64,000 nt of DNA. Source: a virus. The notes below the pieces were generated by a model. It worked only from the letters and a program-made list of their open reading frames with translations, did no database searches and had not been told where the DNA came from. A program made the position numbers and the translations under genes. The stretch spans positions 81,297 through 145,296 of IMG/VR virus record IMGVR_UViG_3300009314_000004. The stretch is one strand, 5' to 3'. Each line of letters starts with the position of its first letter. Position 1 is the stretch's first letter. This document shows, piece after piece, positions 40,012-48,736 of the stretch.

Positions 40012-40767
40012 CTAACTGAGAGCCGCTCCGCCCACCAGGCCGGCGCCGGCGCCGACAGCGGCAGGAACGAAGTACGGGTGCTGTGTTACTTTACGAGCTC
40101 TGCCCATGAACCCGGCCAGCATCCCCCGCTGCATGGGGGAGTAAACCGGGCCTCGAGTATAAGAGCGCACCGGCGCACCGGCGCCGGCCCGAGTAGTGGT
40201 CACCGCTGTCGGCGCTCCTGGGAGCGCTGCGGTGGGCCTGGTGGCGGCTAAGTGCTGCTGGTAAGCGGGAGCCCGGCCCCGGTACAGCCCCACCTGCCGG
40301 CCGGTAGCGAAACCTTCGCTCTGGCGGAAAGCCGTCCGCTGCTGCTTTGCCGCTCGTTGAGTCAGCTGCCCAGTACGGGCGCTGGCCACCGGCCTGAGCC
40401 GCTGCGCCCCGGCGGCTGCCGCCGCCTGCTCCACCCGGACGGCCTTCTGGGTACCTACGGCACGGGCCGTGGTGCCCTTGATGCGCCGAGCGCCGGCGCC
40501 TCCGGCCTTACCGGTCCCCTTGAGGGCAGCAACGCCGGATTTGTTGAACTTGGCCATGCCCCCCTTGCCGATCTTACTGATCATCTGAGCTTCCAGGGCA
40601 GCGAGGCGCTTGGCCTCCATGCCCGCCAAGGTGCCGGCCTGGCCCAAGGAGCGAAGCTTCAGGATGGCCCGGCCGAGGGATTGGAGGCCCCCCGCTTCCT
40701 TCTCCAGGCCCTCCCCCATTGCCGCCAACATTCCCTGCCGAAATTCCTGCAACAGGCTGCTGCTCAT
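40012..40767 (-). CDS. basic Ala/Gly/Arg-rich protein with N-terminal signature
   Basis: A 251-residue protein. FRQGMLAAMGEGLEKEAGG near residues 9-27 is the shared signature. The body is Ala/Gly/Arg/Gln rich (ARRIKGTTARAVGTQKAVRV), very basic, and it ends in a hydrophobic segment (YFVPAAVGAGAGLVGGAAL). The composition suits a DNA-contacting or internal virion protein; this is inferred. It overlaps the next upstream gene by four bases. Confidence 0.65.
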   Translation of the reverse strand: MSSSLLQEFRQGMLAAMGEGLEKEAGGLQSLGRAILKLRSLGQAGTLAGMEAKRLAALEAQMISKIGKGGMAKFNKSGVAALKGTGKAGGAGARRIKGTTARAVGTQKAVRVEQAAAAAGAQRLRPVASARTGQLTQRAAKQQRTAFRQSEGFATGRQVGLYRGRAPAYQQHLAATRPTAALPGAPTAVTTTRAGAGAPVRSYTRGPVYSPMQRGMLAGFMGRARKVTQHPYFVPAAVGAGAGLVGGAALS

Positions 40768-41087
40768 CGCGCCTCCCCAGTCAGCATCTTCTTACCTTTC
40801 ACCCCCAACCAAGCGAGGGCTGCTCCTGCTGCCGCCCCGCCGCCGAGCATTCGCCTGTGGCCTACGGCCTTCAAGGTCTTGGGGTTCTTGAGGAGGTCCC
40901 CCAGCCTTCTGGTCCAACGGGACTGCCTGCGGTACCGGCGGTTCATAAGTAAGGCCTTGCCCGCCCCGTAGACGGCGCCGGCGGCGCCGCCTCGGGCCAT
41001 CCACTTGGCCTCGTCGCTGACGCCTCTTTTTTCCAGGGCCTTCTCCCGCAGGTACCCCCGAAGGGTGTCGGTATTTACCGTCTTCAT
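40764..41087 (-). CDS. basic Ala/Gly-rich protein
   Basis: A 107-residue protein starting MKTVNTDTLRGYLREKALEK, a relaxed form of the signature, then an Ala/Gly hydrophobic segment, a basic run (NRRYRRQSRWTRRLGD) and a second Ala/Gly segment. ATG 41087 lies only six bases after a TATACT box and has no ribosome site, so the mRNA may be leaderless. Confidence 0.6.
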   Translation of the reverse strand: MKTVNTDTLRGYLREKALEKRGVSDEAKWMARGGAAGAVYGAGKALLMNRRYRRQSRWTRRLGDLLKNPKTLKAVGHRRMLGGGAAAGAALAWLGVKGKKMLTGEAR

Positions 41088-41093
41088 GTCGTC

Positions 41094-41121
41094 AGTATAC
41101 ACTATGAAACGGGGTTGTCCA
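41094..41121 (-). promoter_or_regulatory. promoter placing transcription start at the ATG
   Basis: Minus strand TGGACA (41116-41121), 16 bases, TATACT (41094-41099). The expected start point is at or next to ATG 41087. Confidence 0.5.
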
Positions 41122-41162
41122 GTACTTCAAAACAAGGCAGGGCGGGTGTTCAGCCTCAGCGG

Positions 41163-41777
41163 CTACCCAGCGCTTACCGCCACCTCTATACGCCCCGGCA
41201 ACTTCTCCCACCAGGACACCCACCCTTTCTTTCCTTTCCATAACTTACTTGCAACGCAAATACGCCTCTCCCCCCGCATCCCTATGTCAGATGAGCAGTA
41301 GACGCCGGGGATGTCTGCAAGCTGCTGCACAATGCCGCTGTGATTTCTTTGCCCGCCGGGAAGACGGAACACTACTGCCGCCGGCCGCAAGGCGTTCTTC
41401 CCGGCCTCCGTAGACCTGATCTCCACGGGGAGGGCGTTGATGCTCTCCAGCCACTCGTCCTTAAGGTCCTTGTCCACGGAGAGACCCCGCCACAGCTTCT
41501 TAGGGGCGTTCGTACGCCCACGCAGAAGCCCGGGAGGGTCCTTTTTATAGACAGTCCTATAAGCAAGAGTGGGAGAGTTTACCTTTCCTTCCAAGAGCAT
41601 CCGCAAGCCCAATCCCCGGCCTATCCGGCCGATCAAGCCACGGGGGCGCCTCTCCCGGTCCCCCCGCCAGTACCCTTTCACCTGCGATTGTTCTCGCTGA
41701 TGAGGGCGGACGTAACCGGCAGTTTTCTCAAAGGCGGCAAAAAAACCTCGTTGGAATGGGCCAAACTGGTTTCTCAT
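41163..41777 (-). CDS. basic protein with N-terminal signature, possible ADP-ribosyltransferase fold
   Basis: A 204-residue protein. It starts MRNQFGPFQRGFFAAFEKTA, the shared signature. The C-terminal 120 residues have LWRGLSV, EIRSTEAGKNAL, AAVVFRLPGG and MRGERRICVAS in an order and spacing like the R-S-E motifs of mono-ADP-ribosyltransferases. GGAGGAAGCC precedes ATG 41777. T4 Alt is a precedent for an injected enzyme of this type. The enzyme call is weak. Confidence 0.55.
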   Translation of the reverse strand: MRNQFGPFQRGFFAAFEKTAGYVRPHQREQSQVKGYWRGDRERRPRGLIGRIGRGLGLRMLLEGKVNSPTLAYRTVYKKDPPGLLRGRTNAPKKLWRGLSVDKDLKDEWLESINALPVEIRSTEAGKNALRPAAVVFRLPGGQRNHSGIVQQLADIPGVYCSSDIGMRGERRICVASKLWKGKKGWVSWWEKLPGRIEVAVSAG

Positions 41778-41865
41778 GGCTTCCTCCACCTGGAAGCAGG
41801 ATACCACTACTGCGGAAAATGTCCAGCAGCGGGCAACGCACTAAGAGACAGCCACCCACCGAGCA

Positions 41866-42633
41866 CTAGACTCCCCGTTGTCTCGCTGAAGGTCGATGCG
41901 TCTGCCAAGCAGAGATTCGCTTCTCCACCCTCCTGTCTCTCACTCGGGCTCCTGAGCATCCTACAATCGCTGCTACTTTGGCATCCGACATGGTTCCCAA
42001 CAGATGATCATATTTGGCCCAATCAAAGCGAGAAAAGTGCCACTTGCGGTAGGGGGCAATCCCAAGACGGCTCCGCCGGGCCGTTACGGTTCGGGTCGCG
42101 CAGCCTACCTTTTGCGCTACTCTGGCATCCGACGTTGTGCCCAGGAGGCAGTCGTAGGTGGCCCAGTCATAGCGCTCGGGGCGCGTACAAGGGGGTATGC
42201 CCTTCTGCTTGCGGTGGCTGTAAACCGTCGACGCAGAACAACCTAGAATTTGGGCAATTACTGTGTCAACCTCTTTGCCCAGGAGGTGCTGCACTCTATA
42301 CCACTCATACTGAGGCTTTCGCCCAATTTCCCGCATTGAAAGCGGCGCCATCGGGATGCCGAGTAGCGCACGTTCTTGCCTGATTCGTTCTCGACTGCAC
42401 CCGAATCTCTTCGCAAGCTGGTTGTCCGGAACCTTCCCCAGGAGAGGCGTGATCTTTGCCCAGTCGAGTTTGGGTTTTCCCCCTCTGTAGGGTGCCCGCC
42501 CTCCAGTGTAACTGGGGGATATTCCCCGCTTCTGCCGCTGGTATGTTACTACGCTTTGAGGTACTCCAAGGCGCTCAGCGATGAATCGATCAGTGTACTC
42601 GCCGAGCGGGATCTGGTCCCAAGTTACGTTCAA
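41866..42633 (-). CDS. protein with five tandem helix-turn-helix repeats
   Basis: A 255-residue protein made almost wholly of five repeats of about 45 residues. Each has the form (D/E)W..(i)..LLG...D...A...GCs...V..rr...GI. Repeats 4 and 5 are closest (YDWATYDCLLGTTSDARVAQ, FDWAKYDHLLGTMSDAKVAA). Each unit looks like a homeodomain-type helix-turn-helix, so the protein could read an extended DNA site. It starts at TTG 42633 with GGAGGT six bases upstream. Confidence 0.7.
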   Translation of the reverse strand: MNVTWDQIPLGEYTDRFIAERLGVPQSVVTYQRQKRGISPSYTGGRAPYRGGKPKLDWAKITPLLGKVPDNQLAKRFGCSRERIRQERALLGIPMAPLSMREIGRKPQYEWYRVQHLLGKEVDTVIAQILGCSASTVYSHRKQKGIPPCTRPERYDWATYDCLLGTTSDARVAQKVGCATRTVTARRSRLGIAPYRKWHFSRFDWAKYDHLLGTMSDAKVAAIVGCSGARVRDRRVEKRISAWQTHRPSARQRGV

Positions 42634-42678
42634 GGTGCACCTCCAGTGCCTCTCGGAGGCGGAATGTCGGTTCGGACT

Positions 42679-43062
42679 CTATCCACCATCTTCGTTCTCC
42701 CCGAGGGCCTCCCGTACCGTCTCGAAGGTCAGTTCGCAGCACCGCTCTTCCCCGCACTTGGGGCAGATGTTGTCAACTCCAGGGAAGTAATTCCCGGCGT
42801 CGTCCCATTCTTCGGGGATGTTGCCTAACTCCCCCCATGGGAAGTACGCCAGGCACCGCCAGCATTGAACGGCGAAGTCCTTGACGTACTCGAAAAAGTA
42901 GGAGGGCTGCCCCTTACTGCCGATCTCGTAAAAGGGGACTTGTTGGATTACCCTGGCGCCCTCCTCCTCCGTAGCCCTCCCAGGCACGTAGTAGGGCTCC
43001 CCCGCATGGGGGTTTTTCCGGAGCGTGCCCTTGTCTATCCTAATGTAGAAGTTACCCTTCAC
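42679..43062 (-). CDS. zinc-knuckle protein
   Basis: A 127-residue protein with CWRC near residue 76 and CPKCGEERCC near residue 103. GTG 43062 follows GGAGGGAGA and overlaps the previous gene's end by 11 bases. Basic N-terminus. Function unknown. Confidence 0.68.
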   Translation of the reverse strand: MKGNFYIRIDKGTLRKNPHAGEPYYVPGRATEEEGARVIQQVPFYEIGSKGQPSYFFEYVKDFAVQCWRCLAYFPWGELGNIPEEWDDAGNYFPGVDNICPKCGEERCCELTFETVREALGENEDGG

Positions 43063-43933
43063 TCTCTCCCTCCTCTTCCTCAAACTCCCGATTCTGTCCA
43101 TCCCCCCCTCCGTCAGTAGCATCCGACTTCTGTGGTAGCCCAAACAGGTAGCGGAGCTTGGCCTCCAAGTTCTCCTTGAGCTCCACATGTTCGGCAAGTA
43201 CTTTCTGCAACCGCTCATCGTTGAGGGCCTCCCGCGCCTTGTCGAGCCTCTCTTCCACCTCCAGGCAGCGGGCTTTCCAGCCCGTCGCCCCTCCGTCGTA
43301 CACCGACTGGGTGCGGACCTCCCAGGGTTTCGCCGTACGGTCCAGCATGGCCTCGCAAGCCCGGAGCCGCAGCTGGTCGGCGTAGAACTGCGCCAGCTGT
43401 CCCACCCAGCCGTTGAAATAGTGGACTCGCTTCGCCGTAGGGGAGGAGTACTTGAGGGTGAGGTTGCTCCAGGCGTTGGCCGAGAGTTCCCCCTGCACCC
43501 GGTCCAGGAAGCTGGACACGGTACACCTGTACGTGCAGTCGTGTTTGTGCCAGTGAGTGACGTCGCAGAAGATCTCGAACACCCGACCGGTGGGGAGGTA
43601 GCCCACCATCAAGCCGTAGAGAAACTCCGCCAGGTAGTCACGGGGCAGACTGATTCCCCCCGAGCTCTCCTTGAGGGCCTGATTCATCGCCATGATGTGC
43701 TCCGACGGGGTAACCATCTTCTGGCCAATCTCGTCCGCCGCCTCTTCGGCCGGCGTCCCGCCTTGGAGCGCCTTCAGGAGGGAATGCAGGTCTTCCATAG
43801 GCAACTGAATTGCCCCGGGAGCCTCCTGCCCCTCCGGAAACTCGAGGGCGACATCCCTGAGGATGACCACGCTCCCCCGCTTTTCTATGCCGCCGATGTG
43901 AGTCACAACGATGTTCGGTTTGCTCGTCTTCAT
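43052..43933 (-). CDS. hypothetical protein
   Basis: A 293-residue protein. The first 50 residues form a beta part (NIVVTHIGGIEKRGSVVILR), a helical region with ADEIGQKMVTPSEH follows, and it ends in an acidic tail. GGAGGAGCAA precedes ATG 43933. The frame is open upstream back to the stop of the preceding gene and there encodes a second DEIGQKMVAQ copy. Function unknown. Confidence 0.7.
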   Translation of the reverse strand: MKTSKPNIVVTHIGGIEKRGSVVILRDVALEFPEGQEAPGAIQLPMEDLHSLLKALQGGTPAEEAADEIGQKMVTPSEHIMAMNQALKESSGGISLPRDYLAEFLYGLMVGYLPTGRVFEIFCDVTHWHKHDCTYRCTVSSFLDRVQGELSANAWSNLTLKYSSPTAKRVHYFNGWVGQLAQFYADQLRLRACEAMLDRTAKPWEVRTQSVYDGGATGWKARCLEVEERLDKAREALNDERLQKVLAEHVELKENLEAKLRYLFGLPQKSDATDGGGDGQNREFEEEEGESEG

Positions 43934-44008
43934 TTGCTCCTCCTTTTCTTTAGCCAGGCGTACCACCGCCTGGGCAACCATCTTTTGGCCAATCTCGTCC
44001 GCCAGTTC

Positions 44009-44479
44009 CTAAGTGTCACTTACGTCGTTTGACTTCTCTCGCATCTCTTCCTCCTGCGCCTGCGTGGTATCCGGTACGTGGATCTCAGTAAACGGCACCA
44101 TCGGACCTGGGGGGTCTATCAGCCGAGTAATCTCAAACGTCTCCCCCAGCTGATCCAGAACGTGTTGCTGGTACATCTCCTCTGGTGAGGGTAGGTCGTT
44201 CCCAATCGTAATGAGGCGGTCCATTGGGTACTCCCGGGCAGTCTCCCGGTGGAACAAAGAAGACAAGCAGGCGACTACCTTGAGGCGGTTTTCGTCCTCC
44301 TCCTCCGGCGGTTCATCGGGGAGGGCCGCTAGCATGAGTGCAGCGAAGTCATGCTGCGTCACTTTCATCACTGGGAGTTTCTTCCCCTCCTCCCTTATGT
44401 ACTTCGCAGCCGCCTGGAGATCCTCAATGCTCTTCGCCCCCCATACCCCGAACACTACTTCCTGTTTCCCTTCTACCAT
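44009..44479 (-). CDS. hypothetical protein
   Basis: A 156-residue acidic protein (GAKSIEDLQAAAKYIREEGK, then MYQQHVLDQLGETFEITRLI). AAAGGAGAAGGGAAG precedes ATG 44479. Its TAG stop is in frame with the gene at 43052. Function unknown. Confidence 0.7.
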   Translation of the reverse strand: MVEGKQEVVFGVWGAKSIEDLQAAAKYIREEGKKLPVMKVTQHDFAALMLAALPDEPPEEEDENRLKVVACLSSLFHRETAREYPMDRLITIGNDLPSPEEMYQQHVLDQLGETFEITRLIDPPGPMVPFTEIHVPDTTQAQEEEMREKSNDVSDT

Positions 44480-44492
44480 CTTCCCTTCTCCT

Positions 44493-44963
44493 TTACTCTT
44501 CTTTGCTAGACAGTTCGAGTTTCTTGATTCCCGCCAGGTTCCCGCCGAACAGAACAGCCCAAAATTTCGTCGGCTTGCGGGGCCAGCCCATGAAGGAGTC
44601 GACATACTCCAGGAACCACCCAGTTCCCTCAAGTGACCCAGCCATTCCTTTCTTCCCGTCGATGCTGATAACCGACGCAATCGCCAAGTGACCAGAAGAG
44701 GTGACTACTACCACACGGTCCCCCACCTTCAGGTCGTCTTGCTCCAAAATGGCCCACAAGTGGCGCTCCCGCCACATTGAGTGGAGGGTCGTTGCGTCCT
44801 CCCCGGTCACTTTCCCGTCCTTGATGAGCTCGGGGGGCACCTTGAGGATGGGGGAGTACTTGTTCTCCCAACAGAAGAGCTCAACTTTGGACTTCCCGCC
44901 TTCCGTTGTCGTAACGTGCACTGTTCTTCCTTGGGTAGGTTGCCCTACTTTACTCTTCTGCAT
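44493..44963 (-). CDS. hypothetical protein
   Basis: A 156-residue protein of beta type in its centre (VGDRVVVVTSSGHLAIASVI) with an aromatic C-terminus. GGGGGAAGACG precedes ATG 44963. Overlaps the previous gene by 14 bases. Function unknown. Confidence 0.7.
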   Translation of the reverse strand: MQKSKVGQPTQGRTVHVTTTEGGKSKVELFCWENKYSPILKVPPELIKDGKVTGEDATTLHSMWRERHLWAILEQDDLKVGDRVVVVTSSGHLAIASVISIDGKKGMAGSLEGTGWFLEYVDSFMGWPRKPTKFWAVLFGGNLAGIKKLELSSKEE

Positions 44964-45354
44964 CGTCTTCCCCCTTGGGCGCATCTGCCTCAAAGCCGGA
45001 ATGGGAGATAGTGAACTCCAGTTGAGTATTGTCTGAAAGCTTGACGTCGAAGAGAGCTTCGGCGCAAGGCTCGTGGTCTCTGTCGTCCTCCGGCGTGGGA
45101 GGCTCAAAGCCCTCTGGGAACTCGAATCCCTCCTCGACCAGCTCCAAGTACTGCCGATAGGGGCCGATGGACATCCTCGGCTCCATAAAGGGGGTGATTG
45201 TCCCCTTGCGGCCGTCCAGGAGCTCAATCTCCTGCCCAAACGGCATTCTTGCCCAAATGTCCTGGAGGATCTCCAACGCCGACTTCCCCGCCTTCGCTTT
45301 CTCCCTCACGTACGCCTCAAGGACCTTTTCGAATGGTGGCTCTTTATTCCTCAT
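44950..45354 (-). CDS. hypothetical acidic protein
   Basis: A 134-residue protein: an N-terminal helix (FEKVLEAYVREKAKAGKS), then a beta part and an acidic end. It starts at ATG 45354 inside the zinc-finger gene upstream. Function unknown. Confidence 0.68.
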   Translation of the reverse strand: MRNKEPPFEKVLEAYVREKAKAGKSALEILQDIWARMPFGQEIELLDGRKGTITPFMEPRMSIGPYRQYLELVEEGFEFPEGFEPPTPEDDRDHEPCAEALFDVKLSDNTQLEFTISHSGFEADAPKGEDDAEE

Positions 45355-45619
45355 CGCGCTCCCCCTTGCACGTGTCCAAGTGGCGGCGGAAGTTGTTCCA
45401 CGCCGCCAACTTGAAGTACTGCTCCCCCCTGCGAGACCTGCTGGAGTTCTTCGTGGTCCGCACATATTGATCGGGGAACCGGCGCCCGCACTTCTTGCAT
45501 TCGAATACGCCCCTGCCGTGGGCAGGGCAGTAACAAATATACCGAGGGAATTCTTCTCGGTGCCACCTGGCGACACCCACTTCCTGTGCCCACTCTTTTC
45601 TAAATTGTCTTTCCTGCAT
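45344..45619 (-). CDS. Cys/His zinc-finger protein
   Basis: A 91-residue protein with CYCPAHGRG, FECKKCGRRF and RRHLDTCKG, enough Cys/His for two zinc sites. Basic C-terminus. Could be a small nucleic-acid binder. It starts one base away from the previous stop. Confidence 0.68.
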   Translation of the reverse strand: MQERQFRKEWAQEVGVARWHREEFPRYICYCPAHGRGVFECKKCGRRFPDQYVRTTKNSSRSRRGEQYFKLAAWNNFRRHLDTCKGERDEE

Positions 45620-46075
45620 TCAGTTTTCCTCATTAATCTTGATTAGTGCACTGCAGCCTTCCTCGCGGTCCTCCATTAGCAAGAACAAGTTTTTGTCGAT
45701 CCCCCAGCCCGTACCGGGTAGCCTCCTTTCCAACGTCGCCTTGACCCAATTCAAGAGCTTCTCCTTATTGGCCAGGTTGGCCCCGAACAACGCTAAGTTC
45801 CATTGCAAGACCCACGCCTCCTTAAAACACAGGAGGTCACCCATCCAGTTGATGGTGGTGAGAATGCGGAATTCCTCCTGCCACCGCAGCAGAAATTCAG
45901 CAACCTTGAACACGTTTGTGCCCCGCATCATCCGCTCCGAACCAACAATGGGGGTTCCTCCCTGCGGGCAGCTAGCCAAGGCATACCGAATCTCCAAATC
46001 CACTATGTCCGAGTTCTTGAGGGGGTTACTCCGCAAACGGTAGAACCAACGTGTCTGCCCGATCTGTGTCTCCAT
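45620..46075 (-). CDS. hypothetical protein
   Basis: A 151-residue protein, Trp and Leu rich (WQEEFRILTTINWMGDLL). Slightly AT-richer than its neighbours. No motif recognised. Confidence 0.68.
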   Translation of the reverse strand: METQIGQTRWFYRLRSNPLKNSDIVDLEIRYALASCPQGGTPIVGSERMMRGTNVFKVAEFLLRWQEEFRILTTINWMGDLLCFKEAWVLQWNLALFGANLANKEKLLNWVKATLERRLPGTGWGIDKNLFLLMEDREEGCSALIKINEEN

Positions 46076-46078
46076 TGC

Positions 46079-46690
46079 TCAGTCCTCCTCTCCTAGAATC
46101 TCCCGTTTGTGGTTCATCACCACCCGAGCGACATACTCCACCATGTATGGCTCACGAGGCGGCGCCGGCGGCGAATACGCTGAACGGTCGGGATAGTGGG
46201 GGTACATCTCAAGCAACGCCCGCCCGTCCGGCGGCCCCAGCAAGGAAGGCCTCTCCGACTGGGAGATGATGAATGCAGCATTGAGCATCCCTATCTTCAT
46301 CCTCCCCGAGAAGTCTTGCAACAAGCGGTCTATCAGTTCGCTCTCCTTGGCCGCCAAAGCCTCCTCCTTCCGCTTCTTCTTCCACGCCTCCGGCGGCCAC
46401 AAGGCAGGGTCGGGGGAGGGCTCGGCGAACCGCTGCATCACAGCGTCATACGGTTCGTCCGCCGGCAGGACAGTCTCCAACACGCCGTCCCGAATGACTA
46501 CCCAAAACTCTTCCCTGTCCTGGCCAGTTCCGCTGTAGATGCCGTCCAGGAGATACCCCCTCCCTGCTCCCTCGAACACCCGTACGGGGAGTTTCTCCCC
46601 CTCCTTGAAGCTCTCACAGCAGTCCCCCCTGCCGGTATTGAACTGGACCTTCGCCCCTTCCTCAGTGATTACCGTAGTGAACATCCCCAT
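46079..46690 (-). CDS. hypothetical protein
   Basis: A 203-residue protein: a beta N-terminal domain with DCCESF and a helical C-terminal half rich in Pro, Glu and Lys (WPPEAWKKKRKEEALAAKES). No motif recognised. Three bases separate its end from the upstream stop of the next gene. Confidence 0.7.
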   Translation of the reverse strand: MGMFTTVITEEGAKVQFNTGRGDCCESFKEGEKLPVRVFEGAGRGYLLDGIYSGTGQDREEFWVVIRDGVLETVLPADEPYDAVMQRFAEPSPDPALWPPEAWKKKRKEEALAAKESELIDRLLQDFSGRMKIGMLNAAFIISQSERPSLLGPPDGRALLEMYPHYPDRSAYSPPAPPREPYMVEYVARVVMNHKREILGEED

Positions 46691-46693
46691 TCG

Positions 46694-47038
46694 CTAGTCC
46701 TCCTCTTCCGGCGGGGCAGCTTCCAATGGCTGCACCTCGTTGTCAGTCTCCTCCCAACCCGCCCAAGGCACCAATATACACATATCCCCGCTGGGAGAAT
46801 CCACCACGGCGCTGTTGGCCATGTGCTGTTGAAGGGAGAAACGGGACACCAGCATCTGGTAGTCGTCTGTGCAGCTGCGGACAGCCCCTTCCTTCAGCAA
46901 CGTACAGTGCCGGCAGGAGAAACGCCACAGCCCCTTGCAGTACTCCAACTGGTACTCCCGGTTCTCGTGGGTATCTACGACGTGGTAGCTCCCCTCTCCC
47001 GACACTCTCATCTTCTGCACAATCTCCAACAGGGTCAC
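46694..47038 (-). CDS. hypothetical Cys-containing protein
   Basis: A 114-residue protein starting at GTG 47038 (GAGGAGGAATAGC upstream). CRHC in the middle with flanking Cys suggests one zinc knuckle. Acidic C-terminus. Function unknown. Confidence 0.66.
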   Translation of the reverse strand: MTLLEIVQKMRVSGEGSYHVVDTHENREYQLEYCKGLWRFSCRHCTLLKEGAVRSCTDDYQMLVSRFSLQQHMANSAVVDSPSGDMCILVPWAGWEETDNEVQPLEAAPPEEED

Positions 47039-47039
47039 G

Positions 47040-48527
47040 CTATTCCTCCTCGATGAAGTAACTGTCCCTATGTTCCACTTCCCGCCAGTTCTGGGTAGCG
47101 TCCTCCGAACCCATATCCACCGGTACCAGGTTGTCTTTTTCGCTACTTTCCCCTACTCCCGTGCGGCCGTAGAGGAGGGTGTCGACCTCACCGACGATAC
47201 GCATATGCTCCCCATTGAGGTGGCGGTAGGTCTTGCCCACCTCAAACTTGAAACCGCCGGCCTTGTGCTCGTCCTTGTGCTCGTCTTTGATGACAACCAC
47301 GGTAGTTGGGCCCAACGCCAACGGGGAGCTCTCCCCCCTCTCATCAAGCGTCCAGGGGTGCTCCTGCACCTCGTCCGCCAACTTCTGGGGGATGCGGCCC
47401 TCTTCGGCCCTGAGCTTGCGCTCCTCCCCCTTGTGAACGACAAACGAGCCGGCTGCGTTGCGTAAGAGCACAAGCCCCGACTGCAACAGGTAAATGACCC
47501 GGTCTACCGTCCACTCCTCGAGCTCGTCCACACAGACGTGGTCATAGGACTCCCCCCGTATCTGCCCAAGCTCCCAGCTCACGAGGTCCTTCCGCAACGC
47601 CTCCAGGCGAGCCTTGCGGGCAACGGGCGGGGCGGAACGCAACCACTCCTTGACAATGCCCATGATACCGGAACGGGTGTGCAAGGCGGCACACAACTGC
47701 GCCAGTAAGGGGGAACCCTTGCAGCCCGCCCCCCGGCCGAGCTTGTGGAGTTCGTCCCAGGGGCGCTTCTCTGCTCCCTGAGAGACGCCCTCCCTAGCGG
47801 CCACAAAGAAGCGCTCCAGTTCCTCGTACACCGACTTGGGCACAGTGTACCTAATTTCTCCCGTGCACGGGTTCTCCGTCTTCCCTACCCCTGGCCAGGG
47901 AGGTATCCCCATAGCCTTGTACAGGCTCTCCCGGACTAGGTCGCCGGGGATGGCTAAATTGACCCCCTCGGTTCGGCCACAATGAGAGGCGGGAGCCTCC
48001 TCCACCGTCATCACCACGTTCCCGTCCTTGTCCCTGTGATCCCCCAACGCCAGTCCCCTGTGCCCCACCACCCGGGCGTCCTTGAAGACGGCCCGATTGC
48101 CGTCCTCGGTGTCGATGTGGAGGTCCGCCCCATGCCAAGTCATCTCCCTCACCTTGCCGAAGAAAGTGCCCTCCGTTGGAATTGGAACCTCCGGAGCGGG
48201 TATTCTCAACCCTTCCTCCGACCCCTCCTCAATCCCCCCAGGGGCCAGAGGAACTAGGTAGGTTCGCAACGCCTTGCCATAGTGGGTGAACCCCTCCCTC
48301 GCCTTCTCGAGGTCTTCTACTACCTGCGCCTCGAAGTCGTTGAGTTCGTCCGAGTGCTTGTGCCACCACGACCCACCCTGGACGAACATCCCCCAGGTGG
48401 TGACGATGAGCCCAAGCCCATCCGCCGATAGGCCCAACGGGTAATGGACGTCCTTACCGGGGTTATTCTGATCCAGCACTCTACGGGCGACCGCCGCCCG
48501 GACTTCTTGTTCTGCTGTCAACTGCAT
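47040..48527 (-). CDS. hypothetical protein, large
   Basis: A 495-residue protein, the largest in this block. Helical N-terminus, beta-rich middle (VREMTWHGADLHIDTEDGNR), helical region and a further beta end. A GSFVVHKGEERKLRAE segment follows a long amphipathic helix. AAAGGAGGAAAAG precedes ATG 48527. No family was recognised despite its size. Confidence 0.75.
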   Translation of the reverse strand: MQLTAEQEVRAAVARRVLDQNNPGKDVHYPLGLSADGLGLIVTTWGMFVQGGSWWHKHSDELNDFEAQVVEDLEKAREGFTHYGKALRTYLVPLAPGGIEEGSEEGLRIPAPEVPIPTEGTFFGKVREMTWHGADLHIDTEDGNRAVFKDARVVGHRGLALGDHRDKDGNVVMTVEEAPASHCGRTEGVNLAIPGDLVRESLYKAMGIPPWPGVGKTENPCTGEIRYTVPKSVYEELERFFVAAREGVSQGAEKRPWDELHKLGRGAGCKGSPLLAQLCAALHTRSGIMGIVKEWLRSAPPVARKARLEALRKDLVSWELGQIRGESYDHVCVDELEEWTVDRVIYLLQSGLVLLRNAAGSFVVHKGEERKLRAEEGRIPQKLADEVQEHPWTLDERGESSPLALGPTTVVVIKDEHKDEHKAGGFKFEVGKTYRHLNGEHMRIVGEVDTLLYGRTGVGESSEKDNLVPVDMGSEDATQNWREVEHRDSYFIEEE

Positions 48528-48622
48528 CTTTTCCTCCTTTATGCTGCCTCAATTTCCCAAGTAGGCTCTGCTCCGCCGAGGGCCGGTGCCCGCCCCTTCG
48601 CTCCTCACCGGGACACCTAAAG

Positions 48623-48736
48623 TCACCCCCCCGCCAAGAAGACGTGCCCCTTGTGGTGCAACAAATACCTCAAACATGCACAAAACCGGCACATCGGGCA
48701 GCTGCCCTCGCAGCCGCAAAGCTCGTCGTTGCTCAT
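48623..48736 (-). CDS. Cys-rich micro-protein
   Basis: A 37-residue protein with CGCEGSCPMCRFCAC, six Cys within 15 residues, then HHKGH. A compact metal-binding knuckle. ATG 48736 overlaps the previous stop (ATGA). Confidence 0.6.
   Translation of the reverse strand: MSNDELCGCEGSCPMCRFCACLRYLLHHKGHVFLAGG

Noticed and set aside
41340-42383. 347-codon plus-strand frame
   Set aside because: It spans two minus-strand genes with clear motifs (N-terminal signature and HTH repeats); it is a shadow.
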